Source: Tsuneonella sediminis (lineage in GTDB: Bacteria; Pseudomonadota; Alphaproteobacteria; Sphingomonadales; Sphingomonadaceae). Taken from it: a stretch of DNA of 64,000 nucleotides. Location of the stretch: positions 2,046,001-2,110,000 of the forward strand of contig NZ_JBNCBU010000001.1 in assembly GCF_051912845.1 (NCBI RefSeq), in the 5' to 3' direction. How positions within the stretch are numbered: the first letter of the stretch is position 1; each line of letters starts with the position of its first letter. Shown here one piece after another: positions 53,402 through 61,584 of the stretch. Position numbers and translations under genes: made by a program. The notes under the pieces are model-generated. The model was not told the origin of the DNA. It worked only from the letters and a program-made list of their open reading frames with translations, and searched no databases.

Positions 53402-54558
53402 TGCCGGGATTCCGGAATTTCGACGCGGCGCGATTTCTTCGCGAGAACTGGCAGAAGCGGCCGCTCCTGATTCGCAATCCGTGGCAAGTCTGGGAGAACC
53501 CGCTCGATCCCGACGAACTGGCGGGCCTCGCGTGCGAGCCGGAAGTCGAATCCCGGCTCGTGTGCAGGACGGGAGCCGGTGGGTGGGTTCTCGAGCACGG
53601 CCCGCTTGCGCCGGACCGGTTCGGCGAACTGGGCGATAGCCCGTGGACCCTGCTCGTCCAGTCGGTCGACCACCATGTCCCGGCAGTCGCGGGGTTGATC
53701 GAACCATTCCGCTTCCTACCCGACTGGCGCATCGACGACGTGATGGTCAGCTATGCGACCGAAGGCGCCGGGGTCGGCCCGCATTACGACCACTACGACG
53801 TGTTCCTGATCCAGGGTCTCGGACGGCGGCGGTGGAGTATCGGCCGCCGGTGCGACGGGACCGCGCGCCTCCTGCCGCACGAGAGCCTGCGGCTGCTCGC
53901 CGATTTCGAGCCGGTCGAGGAGTGGGTTCTCGAACCTGGCGATATCCTTTATGTCCCGCCGGGTTTCGCGCACGACGGGGTGGCGGCCAGCAGCGATTGC
54001 ATGACCTATTCGGTTGGTTTCCGCGCGCCGTCGCGCGGCGACCTCGTATCGGCATGGGCCGACCACGTGCTCGACACGCTGGGCGAGGACGACCGGTTCA
54101 CCGACGCGGATCTCGCGGTCGCAGAGAATCCAGGCGAGATCCTGCCGGAAGCGCTTGCCCGCCTGCACGAAATGGCCACCGGAGCGCTGCTGGACCGCGA
54201 CCGGTTCGCGGCATGGTTCGGCCAATACGTCACCGCGCGAAAGGACGATTCGCTGGACTGGGCGCCGGAAGACCCGCTTTCGGCCGAGGACTTCCGCCAA
54301 CGGGCAGCCGGCACCATCGTCCTCGAACGCAATCCCGCAAGCCGGTTTGCGTTCATTCGAACGGACGAGGAGAGCGTGACCCTGTTCGTCGACGCAAAGG
54401 GTTATCCCTGCCGCGGCCGCGCGGCCATCCTGGCGGAGCGGATCTGCGCAGATGCGCGTATCGTCGTGGAGCCCGGCACGGCCGTTCGGGAGGAGATCGT
54501 CCGAATGATCGTCGACCTCGCAAACCGCGGCTGTCTCGCAGTCGCCGGGCAGGCCTGA
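53401..54558 (+). CDS. roxA: JmjC/cupin ribosomal protein arginine hydroxylase (RoxA/YcfD family)
   Basis: 385 residues. 2-oxoglutarate/Fe(II) oxygenase with the facial triad His128-x-Asp130 in GPHYDHYDVFLIQG and His191 in PPGFAHDG. Overall order matches E. coli YcfD, which hydroxylates an arginine of ribosomal protein L16: N-terminal RENWQKRPLLIRN, double-stranded beta-helix, then a C-terminal winged-helix region (GTIVLERNPASRFAF onward). Acts in the cytoplasm on ribosomes. It is coupled to the small upstream gene. A frame extending upstream to 53020 overlaps that gene and is not used. Confidence 0.9.
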   Translation: MPGFRNFDAARFLRENWQKRPLLIRNPWQVWENPLDPDELAGLACEPEVESRLVCRTGAGGWVLEHGPLAPDRFGELGDSPWTLLVQSVDHHVPAVAGLIEPFRFLPDWRIDDVMVSYATEGAGVGPHYDHYDVFLIQGLGRRRWSIGRRCDGTARLLPHESLRLLADFEPVEEWVLEPGDILYVPPGFAHDGVAASSDCMTYSVGFRAPSRGDLVSAWADHVLDTLGEDDRFTDADLAVAENPGEILPEALARLHEMATGALLDRDRFAAWFGQYVTARKDDSLDWAPEDPLSAEDFRQRAAGTIVLERNPASRFAFIRTDEESVTLFVDAKGYPCRGRAAILAERICADARIVVEPGTAVREEIVRMIVDLANRGCLAVAGQA

Positions 54559-54567
54559 CCTGCCCGG

Positions 54568-55110
54568 TCAGACCCTCTGCCATTCGCCCGGCGCAAGACC
54601 CTCCAGCGACCATTCGCCGACCGACCAGCGGACCAGCCGCAGCGTGGGATGGCCGGCCGCGGCGGTCATCCGGCGTACCTGGCGGTTCCGGCCTTCGGTA
54701 ATCGTCAGCCGAAGCCAGCTGTCGGGAACCGACTTGCGCACCCTGATCGGCGGATCGCGCGGCCAGAGCCGGGGCGGAGCAATGCGTTCGGCCACTGCGG
54801 GCCGTGTAAGCCCGTCCTTGAGGGGAACACCGCGGCGCAACGCACCGAGCGCCGCCTCATCGGGTTCGCCTTCGACCTGGGCAAGGTAGGTCTTGGACAG
54901 CTTGAAGCGCGGATCGGCAATCCTTGCCTGCATGCGGCCATCGTCGCACAGGACGAGCAGGCCCTCGCTGTCGAAATCGAGCCGGCCGGCCGGATAGAAG
55001 CCCGGCGCGTCGATGAAGCGGGCCAGCGTCGGCCGGGGCGCGCCCTGTCGCTCGTCGGTAAACTGCGACAGCACGCCATACGGCTTGTTGAACAGGATTA
55101 TGCCGCTCAT
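54568..55110 (-). CDS. rluE: 23S rRNA pseudouridine synthase, RluE-like
   Basis: 180 residues. RsuA/RluB/E/F-type pseudouridine synthase lacking the S4 domain. Opens with ILFNKPYGVLSQF; the catalytic Asp is in AGRLDFDSEGLLVL, followed by KTYLAQVEG and EGRNRQVRRM. RluE makes a single pseudouridine in 23S rRNA domain V. ATG 55110 overlaps the stop of the upstream zinc-ribbon gene (ATGA); the same frame stays open upstream to 55359 but that is antisense-like extension. Downstream-most gene of the ABC-F operon. RluE versus a paralog cannot be fixed from motifs alone. Confidence 0.87.
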   Translation of the reverse strand: MSGIILFNKPYGVLSQFTDERQGAPRPTLARFIDAPGFYPAGRLDFDSEGLLVLCDDGRMQARIADPRFKLSKTYLAQVEGEPDEAALGALRRGVPLKDGLTRPAVAERIAPPRLWPRDPPIRVRKSVPDSWLRLTITEGRNRQVRRMTAAAGHPTLRLVRWSVGEWSLEGLAPGEWQRV

Positions 55111-55313
55111 CCCCGCATCCCTCGCCCGGATTCTCCGCTCACCTGCGGGCGAGGGATGCGCTTGCCCTTGCGGCGACTGGTGAGATGAAACGCGCCGCAG
55201 CGGTCGCAGCGGTAATGCCGCAGGACCAGTCCGGTAAGGCCCGCTGCCGCCAGCGCCTCGGCCCCCGAACCGAAACGCCGCTTGCGGGCGCAGACGCTGA
55301 GGCGGGTCCGCAT
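55107..55313 (-). CDS. Small zinc-ribbon-like protein
   Basis: 68 residues. Contains CARKRRFGSG near the N-terminus and a CDRCGAFHLTSRRKGKR segment, with two CxxC/CxxxH-like ligand groups, so it probably binds zinc and, with its strong positive charge, nucleic acid. It starts three bases after the ABC-F stop and overlaps the rluE start by four bases. Both neighbours act on the ribosome, which suggests an rRNA- or ribosome-related role; this is inference. Confidence 0.75.
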   Translation of the reverse strand: MRTRLSVCARKRRFGSGAEALAAAGLTGLVLRHYRCDRCGAFHLTSRRKGKRIPRPQVSGESGRGMRG

Positions 55314-55316
55314 GGA

Positions 55317-57167
55317 TCAGGCCCCTGCCTTCTCCAGGTTTTCCTGGGCCTCGAGCCATTGCATCTCGGCTGCTTCCATGTCGGCTGCAACGGCTGCCCG
55401 CTCGCGCATCAGATCGGCGGGCGAGGGACCCCCGGCACGCGGCGGTGAAGCCAGCGCCGCATCGAGCGCCGTGATCCGTTCCTGGAGCCGCGCGATCGCC
55501 TTTTCACTCTTCGTCACGTCGCTTCGGGCGAGACGCGCGGCCTCCCTGTCCTTCGCGGCTGCGCGCTTGTCCTTCTTCGGCTTCGCTGCGGGGGCGACGC
55601 GCGGCTGGTTCCTCCCCAGCACGAAGTCGATGTAGTCCTCGATGCTGCCCGAATATTCCTTGGCGGTGCCCTCGTCGACGAGGACCAGCCGGTCCGCTGT
55701 AAGTTCGACCATGTGGCGATCGTGGCTGATCAGAATGACGGCTCCGTCGAAGGCATTGAGCGCCTGCACCAGCGCTTCGCGCGCATCGACGTCGAGGTGG
55801 TTGGTCGGCTCGTCGAGGATGAGCAGGTGCGGCGCATCGCGGGTGATGAGCGCCAGCGCGAGGCGGGCCCGCTCGCCTCCCGACAGCTTGCCGACGAGAG
55901 TGGTGGCCTTGTGGCCGGAGAACCCGAACCGCCCAAGCTGTGCCCGTACCGCGCCGGGCGCCGCGCCCGTCATCGCGCGCGTCATGTGCTCGAGCGGGGT
56001 CCCGTCCGGCGACAGTTCCTCGACCTGGTACTGCGTGAAATAGCCCACCCGCATGCGCCCCGAAGACTGCATCGCCCCTTCGGTCGGAGCGAGTTGCGCG
56101 GCGAGAAGGCGTGCGAGCGTGGTCTTTCCGTTCCCGTTGCGACCGAGAAGCGCGATCCGGTCATCGGGATCGATCCGCAGATTGAGCCGCTTGAGGACCG
56201 GCTCGGCGCCGTAGCCGACCGCCGCCAGGTCGAGCGTTATCAACGGCGGGCGCATCGTGTCGGGGGCAGGAAAGTCGAAGCTGAGGCTTGGATCTTCGAT
56301 GACCGCCGCGATCGGCTGCATCTTCGCCAGCATTTTCGCGCGCGACTGGGCCTGCCTTGCGGTGGAGGCACGGGCGCTGTTGCGCGCGACATAGTCCTGC
56401 AGCCGCGCCCGCTGCGCGTCCTGCGCGGCCCTTGCCGCGGCGATCTGCGCGGCACGCTCCGCCCGCTGCTTCTCGAAGGCATCGTAGCCGCCCGGATAGA
56501 GCGCGAGCTTGCCATCCTGGAGGTGCAGGATCGCGGTCACCACGTTGTTGAGCAAGTCGCGTTCATGGCTGATCACGATCAGCGTGCCCTGGTATGTCCG
56601 CAGGAAGTTCTCGAGCCACAGGGTCGCCTCGAGATCGAGGTGGTTCGACGGCTCGTCGAGCAGCAGGATGTCAGGGGCGGACAGGAGCAACGCGCCGAGC
56701 GCGACCCGCATCTTCCAACCCCCGGAGAAGCTGTCGAGCGGCCGCGCCTGCATGTCCTCGTCGAAGCCGAGGCCGGTCAGGATGATCGCCGCGCGCGAAG
56801 GAGCGGCGTAGGCATCGATGGCCAGCAGCCGGTCGTGGACGTCGCCGAGCCGGTCCATATCGGTGCAGGTCTCCGCCTCCGCCAGCAGCCGCGCCCGCTC
56901 GGCATCGCCTGCCAGCACCGCCTCGAAGGGGGTAATCACGCCGCTGGGCGCCTCCTGCGCAATGTATCCCACGCGCGCGCGCCGCGGCATCTCGATCGCG
57001 CCCTGGTCGGGTTCGATTTCGCCGATCAGGGCTTTCATGAGCGTCGACTTGCCCGCGCCGTTGCGCCCGATAAGCCCGATCCGGGCATTGGCCGGAATGG
57101 TCGCGGAGGCATCCTGCAGGATGGCGCGCCCGCCGAGACGGACGGTCAGGTTGTCGATGGCAATCAT
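55317..57167 (-). CDS. ABC-F family ATPase (Uup/YheS-like)
   Basis: 616 residues, cytoplasmic, two ATP-binding cassettes without membrane domains. First cassette: Walker A GRNGAGKST (34-42), signature FSGGWKMRVAL, Walker B DILLLDEPSNHLD. A charged interdomain linker (about 225-285) follows, then second cassette: GRNGNGKTT, LSGGERARLAL, LLILDEPTNHLD. A C-terminal coiled-coil extension (KPKKDKRAAAKDRE onward) ends the protein. ABC-F proteins bind the ribosomal E site and act on translation or antibiotic protection. It heads the operon with the zinc-ribbon and rluE genes. Confidence 0.93.
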   Translation of the reverse strand: MIAIDNLTVRLGGRAILQDASATIPANARIGLIGRNGAGKSTLMKALIGEIEPDQGAIEMPRRARVGYIAQEAPSGVITPFEAVLAGDAERARLLAEAETCTDMDRLGDVHDRLLAIDAYAAPSRAAIILTGLGFDEDMQARPLDSFSGGWKMRVALGALLLSAPDILLLDEPSNHLDLEATLWLENFLRTYQGTLIVISHERDLLNNVVTAILHLQDGKLALYPGGYDAFEKQRAERAAQIAAARAAQDAQRARLQDYVARNSARASTARQAQSRAKMLAKMQPIAAVIEDPSLSFDFPAPDTMRPPLITLDLAAVGYGAEPVLKRLNLRIDPDDRIALLGRNGNGKTTLARLLAAQLAPTEGAMQSSGRMRVGYFTQYQVEELSPDGTPLEHMTRAMTGAAPGAVRAQLGRFGFSGHKATTLVGKLSGGERARLALALITRDAPHLLILDEPTNHLDVDAREALVQALNAFDGAVILISHDRHMVELTADRLVLVDEGTAKEYSGSIEDYIDFVLGRNQPRVAPAAKPKKDKRAAAKDREAARLARSDVTKSEKAIARLQERITALDAALASPPRAGGPSPADLMRERAAVAADMEAAEMQWLEAQENLEKAGA

Positions 57168-57248
57168 GTCGCCGCGGCCCCTAGCAGCGGGCGCCCGCTA
57201 ACCCAAATGCTCGTGCGATGTGCCGCGTCCGGGTGCGAGCGGCCCTGC

Positions 57249-58649
57249 TCAGTTCCGGCTGCCCAGCAACCTGAAGCCCCATGCGGGCAGCTCGACGACG
57301 TCGCCGGCCTCGAGAACCACCGGTGCGCCCGTGCGAAACTCGGCATAGCGTCCGGCGGCGTGGGCATCGGACAGGGTCGCGCGAACCGGCCGGTCCGAGA
57401 GATTGAACAGGCCGACCACGCGGTTGCCCTCGACCGCGCGCACCCATGCGAACATCTGCGCGGGCTGGTCGGTCAGCACCGCACTCATCCTGCCGCCCCA
57501 CTGGCCGTTGGCGAGCGCCGGGTTCGCATTCCGGAAGGCGATGAGGTCGCGCACCAGCGGCCCGATGTCGCACGCCTCGAGCTTCGTCCAGTCGATCGGG
57601 TCCCTCTCGAAGAACGCCAGGCGCTTGGCATTGCACGCTTCCTGCCCGTTGTAGAGCATCGGCAGGCCTTCCCCGGTGAACGACAGGGCGAGGAAGGCGG
57701 GCAGGGCTTCCCCGAAGTTCTCGTACTGGGTGCCCTCCCACGCATTGCTGTCGTGGTTGGCGATGTAGGTCAGCCGCATTGCCTCCCTCGGCCACGCGCT
57801 CTCGTTTTCGGCGTAGTAGCCATAAAAGGCGGTCGCTTCCGCCTTGCCCTGGGCGATGCTGACCGCGGTGTGATGCCACTCCCATGCGTAGACCGCGTCG
57901 AAGGCCTTGCGGGTGAGTTCGGACGACTTCCATTCGGCCAGCATGAAGACCGGGCGGATCGCCTCGAGCCGGGCGCGTTCCTTTTCCCAGAAGTCCAGCG
58001 GGACGTAACCGGCCACGTCGGCGCGGAAGCCGTCCACGCCATAGTCGCGGACCCACATCTCCATCGCCTTGCCGACGTGTTCGCGCACGCCGGGCTTGGA
58101 CCAGTCGAGGTCGATGATGTCCGACCAGTCCCACCAGGGGGTGGGGCGGAAATCGCCCTTCCAGTCCTTCTCGTACCAGTCGGGATGCTCCTTCGCCAGC
58201 GGGTGGTCCCATGCGGTGTGGTTGGCGACCCAGTCGAGGATCACGCGGAACCCCTGTGCGTGGGCCGCGTCGACGAAGCGCCTGAAGTCCTCCTTGGTGC
58301 CGAATTCGGGGTTCACGTCGTAATAGTCGCGCACCGAGTAGGGGCTGCCGAGCGTGCCCTTGCGGTTCTCGACCCCGATCGGATGGATCGGCATGAGCCA
58401 GAGCACGTTGACACCCAGCGCCTTCAGTCGGGGAAGCTGCTTCTCGGCGGCGGCGAAAGTGCCTTCGGGCGTGAACTGGCGGGTGTTGATCTGGTAAAGG
58501 ACGGCATCCTTCGACCATTCCGGGTGATGGACCGTCGAATAGGGTTCGGGCTGCCACACTGCGGCATCGTCATCGACGTCGGCATGCACGGGCTGAGCGA
58601 AGGCGAGGGCAAGAGCAAGAGCGGTCGGAGCCGCGATCACGTGCTTCAT
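57249..58649 (-). CDS. GH13 alpha-amylase family glycosidase, exported
   Basis: 466 residues. Signal peptide (APTALALALAFAQPVHA). GH13 barrel: conserved region I DWVANHT (139-145), nucleophile Asp211 in GFRADVAG, acid/base Glu239 in FMLAEW, and the His299-Asp300 pair in YIANHDSN. A C-terminal beta domain closes the protein (VVELPAWGFRLLGS). It hydrolyses alpha-glucans, probably starch or maltodextrins, in the periplasm or outside. ATG 58649 lies two bases after the MFS gene stop, so the two are cotranscribed. The frame continues upstream inside the MFS gene but the signal peptide fixes the start. Confidence 0.93.
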   Translation of the reverse strand: MKHVIAAPTALALALAFAQPVHADVDDDAAVWQPEPYSTVHHPEWSKDAVLYQINTRQFTPEGTFAAAEKQLPRLKALGVNVLWLMPIHPIGVENRKGTLGSPYSVRDYYDVNPEFGTKEDFRRFVDAAHAQGFRVILDWVANHTAWDHPLAKEHPDWYEKDWKGDFRPTPWWDWSDIIDLDWSKPGVREHVGKAMEMWVRDYGVDGFRADVAGYVPLDFWEKERARLEAIRPVFMLAEWKSSELTRKAFDAVYAWEWHHTAVSIAQGKAEATAFYGYYAENESAWPREAMRLTYIANHDSNAWEGTQYENFGEALPAFLALSFTGEGLPMLYNGQEACNAKRLAFFERDPIDWTKLEACDIGPLVRDLIAFRNANPALANGQWGGRMSAVLTDQPAQMFAWVRAVEGNRVVGLFNLSDRPVRATLSDAHAAGRYAEFRTGAPVVLEAGDVVELPAWGFRLLGSRN

Positions 58650-58651
58650 GA

Positions 58652-60160
58652 TCAGGTCCTTTGCGGGATTACGGCGGCGACTCGGGTCATCGCCAGCGCG
58701 GCGACCAACCAGGCCGCCGCGGCGAACAGCATCGTCCACACCGGATCTCCGGGAAAGGCATGCTTCATGATCGTGCCCATGACGGTCGCGACGAGAAGCT
58801 GCGGGACGACGATGAACACGTTGAACAGCCCCATATAAATGCCGAGTTTCGCCTGCGGCAGGTTCGAGGCGAGAATGGCATAGGGCATGGCGAGAATGCT
58901 GGCCCACGCGATGCCGATGCCGACTTCGGCGATCAACAGCGCCTGGGCGTCGCGCACGAAGAAGAACATCGCGAAGCCCGCTGCACCCAGCGCCAGGCAG
59001 ATCGAATGCGTGGTAACCTGTCCGAAGCGGCGCGCCAGCCACGGTAGCAGCGCCAGCGCCGCGATCGCGGCGACCCCGTTGTAGACCGTGAACAGCACGT
59101 TCACCCAGTTGGCGCCCTCGTTATAGGCGGGGCTGGCGGTGTCGGTACTTCCGAATACGTACTGGGTTACCACGGGCGTGGTGTTGATCCACATGATGAA
59201 CAGCGCGCTCCAGCTGAAGAACTGGACCAGCGCGAGGCGTTTCATGACAGGGGGCATGCCCGCAAAGTCGCCGACGATCTGGGTGAGCATCCCGTTCACC
59301 CGACCTTGCTTGGCGAGCGAAATCGCGACCGCGCTCAGCAGGCCGTATGCGGCGAGCAGGGCGCCCAGAAGATAGACCTCTTTCTCGAGTTCCAGCGCGC
59401 CTACCGACAGCGCAACGAGACCGCCCGCGGCGATCCACGCGGCGCATGACAGGTAGCTCTTGGCCGCGAGCGCGCGCACCGGCTGCTCGAGCGGTGCATC
59501 ACCCGAACCGGCGAAGGCCGCTTGCTCTTCGGGCGAGTATTCCCGCGTGGTCACGACCGTCCAGAGAACCGCAAGAAAAAGCGCCGCGCCCCCGACCCAG
59601 AAGCTCCACCGCACGGTGTCCGGCAGCGAGCCCTCGGGCGCGACGTTGGCGACGCCGAGGTGCTCGAGAAGCCATGGAAAGATCGATCCGACGACCGCGC
59701 CCGCTCCGATGAAGGCGGTCTGCACGGCATAGCCCGCCGCGTGCTGGTCGGTCCGCAGCATGTCGCCGACGAAGGCGCGGAAAGGCTCCATCGAGATGTT
59801 GAGGCTCGCGTCGAGAAGCCACAGCAGGGCCGCCGCGAACAGGAGTGGCGCTCCGAACGCGGGAGCAAGCGGCATGAGGAACAGCGAGAACGCGGCGAGC
59901 ACCGCGCCGACGAGGAAGTAGGGCCTGCGGCGCCCGAGCCGGTTCCAGGTGCGATCGCTCAAGTGGCCGATTATCGGCTGGACCAGAAGTCCGGTCAGCG
60001 GCGCGGCGACCCACAGTGCGGGCAGATCGTCCATGCTTGCGCCGAGGGTCTGGAAGACCCGGCTCATGTTGCCGTTCTGCAGCGCGAAGCCGATCTGGAT
60101 GCCGAAGAACCCGAAGCTCATGTTCCAGAGGGCCGCAAAGCCCTGACGCGGTTTTTCCAT
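58652..60160 (-). CDS. MFS sugar transporter (SLC45/GPH-like, maltose type)
   Basis: 502 residues with 12 predicted membrane helices. The loop GHLSDRTWNRLGRRRPY is the sugar-symporter signature between helices 2 and 3; AFVGDMLRTDQHAAGYAVQ and VQFFSWSALFIMWINTTPVV fit the SLC45/maltose-type subgroup used by Caulobacter and sphingomonads instead of an ABC importer. It would import maltose or maltodextrin with protons. It is first in an operon with the GH13 enzyme and lies downstream of the LacI regulator, with a candidate operator between. Confidence 0.88.
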   Translation of the reverse strand: MEKPRQGFAALWNMSFGFFGIQIGFALQNGNMSRVFQTLGASMDDLPALWVAAPLTGLLVQPIIGHLSDRTWNRLGRRRPYFLVGAVLAAFSLFLMPLAPAFGAPLLFAAALLWLLDASLNISMEPFRAFVGDMLRTDQHAAGYAVQTAFIGAGAVVGSIFPWLLEHLGVANVAPEGSLPDTVRWSFWVGGAALFLAVLWTVVTTREYSPEEQAAFAGSGDAPLEQPVRALAAKSYLSCAAWIAAGGLVALSVGALELEKEVYLLGALLAAYGLLSAVAISLAKQGRVNGMLTQIVGDFAGMPPVMKRLALVQFFSWSALFIMWINTTPVVTQYVFGSTDTASPAYNEGANWVNVLFTVYNGVAAIAALALLPWLARRFGQVTTHSICLALGAAGFAMFFFVRDAQALLIAEVGIGIAWASILAMPYAILASNLPQAKLGIYMGLFNVFIVVPQLLVATVMGTIMKHAFPGDPVWTMLFAAAAWLVAALAMTRVAAVIPQRT

Positions 60161-60249
60161 CGCGCGGCGATCCTTCCCTAGACCGGGGCGGCTCGGGCCA
60201 CCCTCTCAGGGTGCCGGGCTGGCGCAATGCGGCCCGCCCGGCAACAAAC

Positions 60250-60261
60250 ATACGAATGTAT
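60250..60261 (-). promoter_or_regulatory. Candidate LacI operator upstream of the MFS-GH13 operon
   Basis: ATACGAATGTAT, an inverted repeat ATAC/GTAT sharing the 8-mer ATACGWAT with a second site at 61449. It is 89 bp upstream of the MFS start and just after the lacI stop. Only two copies are seen, so support is modest. Confidence 0.35.
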
Positions 60262-60266
60262 ACCGT

Positions 60267-61304
60267 TCAGGCTGGCCCCGTGCTCGCCCGCACGACGAGC
60301 CGGGTAGGGAGGCGCGGGTCTGGCCTGGGGCGGCCTTCGATATCGGCGAGCAGCGTATCGACGAGCCGTTCCCCCGCACCGCGCATGTCCTGCATCACCG
60401 TCGTCAGCGGCGGGCGGGTGAGACTGGCGGCGGGGATGTCGTCGAACCCGACGACCGCAACGTCGTCCGGAACGATGCGCCCGGATTCCGACAGGGCGCG
60501 CATGGCGCCGATCGCGATCAGGTCGGATGCGGCGAAGACGGCATCGAACGAAGCGCCCGACGCGATCAGGCTCTGCGCCGCCGCGAAGCCGGCTTCCTCG
60601 CTTGTCAGCGCGTCGCGCTGGAGCGCAAGGTCGGGCTCCTCTCCCGCGTCGCGCAGCGCGCTGCACAGTCCTTCGTAGCGACTGGCGAATTCGGGATAGT
60701 GGGCATCGGCGTGTCCGATAAACGCTATCCGCCGCCGCCCGCGGCCGATGAGGTGCGCCCCGGCCACCCTGCCGGCCTCGAAGTTGTCGGACCCCACGGT
60801 GCCTCCCGCGACGTCCGACGACACCGATCCCCAGCGGGCGAAGTGGGTGCCCTGCCGGCGGAGCTGCCCGAGCCTTTCCTGGTAAATCGTCCAGTCGCCG
60901 TAACCCAGCAGGATCAGGCCGTCGGCGCGGTGCGAATCCTGGTAGCGCACGTGCCAGTCGTCCTCGAGCCGCTGGAACGAGATCAGGAGATCGAGCCCGC
61001 GATTGGCGGCCGCGCGGGTGATCGACCCCAGCATCGCCAGAAAGAACGGGTTGATCATGCTCTCGTCGGGCGTGGGGTCCTCGAAGAAAAGAAGCGCAAT
61101 GGTGTTCGACCGCTGCGAGCGCAGCGAACTGGCGTTCTTGTCGACGGTGTAGTTGAGCTCGCTGGCGATCCTCTCGATCCGTTCGCGAGTGGCCGGACTG
61201 ACCGAGCGGTCGCCGCGCAGCGCGCGGCTGACGGTGGGCTGCGATACACCCGCAGCGTAGGCGATATCGAAACTCGTCGGCCGACCAGTCGGCTTGCGAC
61301 CCAT
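60267..61304 (-). CDS. LacI-family regulator of the maltose locus (MalR-like)
   Basis: 345 residues. N-terminal helix-turn-helix TSFDIAYAAGVSQPTVSRAL (12-31), hinge, and a sugar-binding sensor domain (NTIALLFFEDPT, ADGLILLGYG, AFIGHADAHYPEF, FAASDLIAIGAM, VVGFDDIPAAS). Its place between the transporter operon and the divergent TonB receptor gene identifies it as the local regulator, presumably responding to maltose or glucose. ATG 61304 is used; MGRKPTGRP is the common LacI start, and an in-frame extension upstream lacks a ribosome site. Confidence 0.9.
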   Translation of the reverse strand: MGRKPTGRPTSFDIAYAAGVSQPTVSRALRGDRSVSPATRERIERIASELNYTVDKNASSLRSQRSNTIALLFFEDPTPDESMINPFFLAMLGSITRAAANRGLDLLISFQRLEDDWHVRYQDSHRADGLILLGYGDWTIYQERLGQLRRQGTHFARWGSVSSDVAGGTVGSDNFEAGRVAGAHLIGRGRRRIAFIGHADAHYPEFASRYEGLCSALRDAGEEPDLALQRDALTSEEAGFAAAQSLIASGASFDAVFAASDLIAIGAMRALSESGRIVPDDVAVVGFDDIPAASLTRPPLTTVMQDMRGAGERLVDTLLADIEGRPRPDPRLPTRLVVRASTGPA

Positions 61305-61448
61305 ATCCGTCTCCCGGCCGCGCGGAGCGGCTCGACGACCGAGCATAGGCCGGCGTGGGGAGGCTTTCAATTCGACGAAATTTTCCGTGCGAAGGCGTTG
61401 CGCTCAAACAACTATTCGCGCCTGGACCGCGCCGCGCGTGGCGATAGT

Positions 61449-61456
61449 ATACGTAT
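61449..61456 (+). promoter_or_regulatory. Candidate LacI operator in the lacI-receptor divergent region
   Basis: ATACGTAT, a perfect palindrome inside AGTATACGTATGCC, between the LacI gene and the receptor gene (128 bp before the receptor ATG). Shares its core with the 60250 site. Confidence 0.35.
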
Positions 61457-61584
61457 GCCGTATTCCACTCCGGCCCTCTCCCCCCGTATCTGTCCGCCCG
61501 ATCACCCCGCTCGAGGAGCCGCGGGACTGACTTTATGAACGATCGGTGGCGCCAGACCACCGGACTAAGGGGAGAGAGTTCGAA

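Noticed and set aside
57184..57205. Palindrome AGCGGGCGCCCGCT after the ABC-F start region
   Set aside because: No loop and no T-run, and it lies upstream of the ABC-F gene and downstream of no clear stop; likely chance in GC-rich DNA.
60199..60213. Short hairpin CACCCT-CTC-AGGGTG after the maltose LacI gene
   Set aside because: Only six base pairs and no T-run, so not reported as a terminator.
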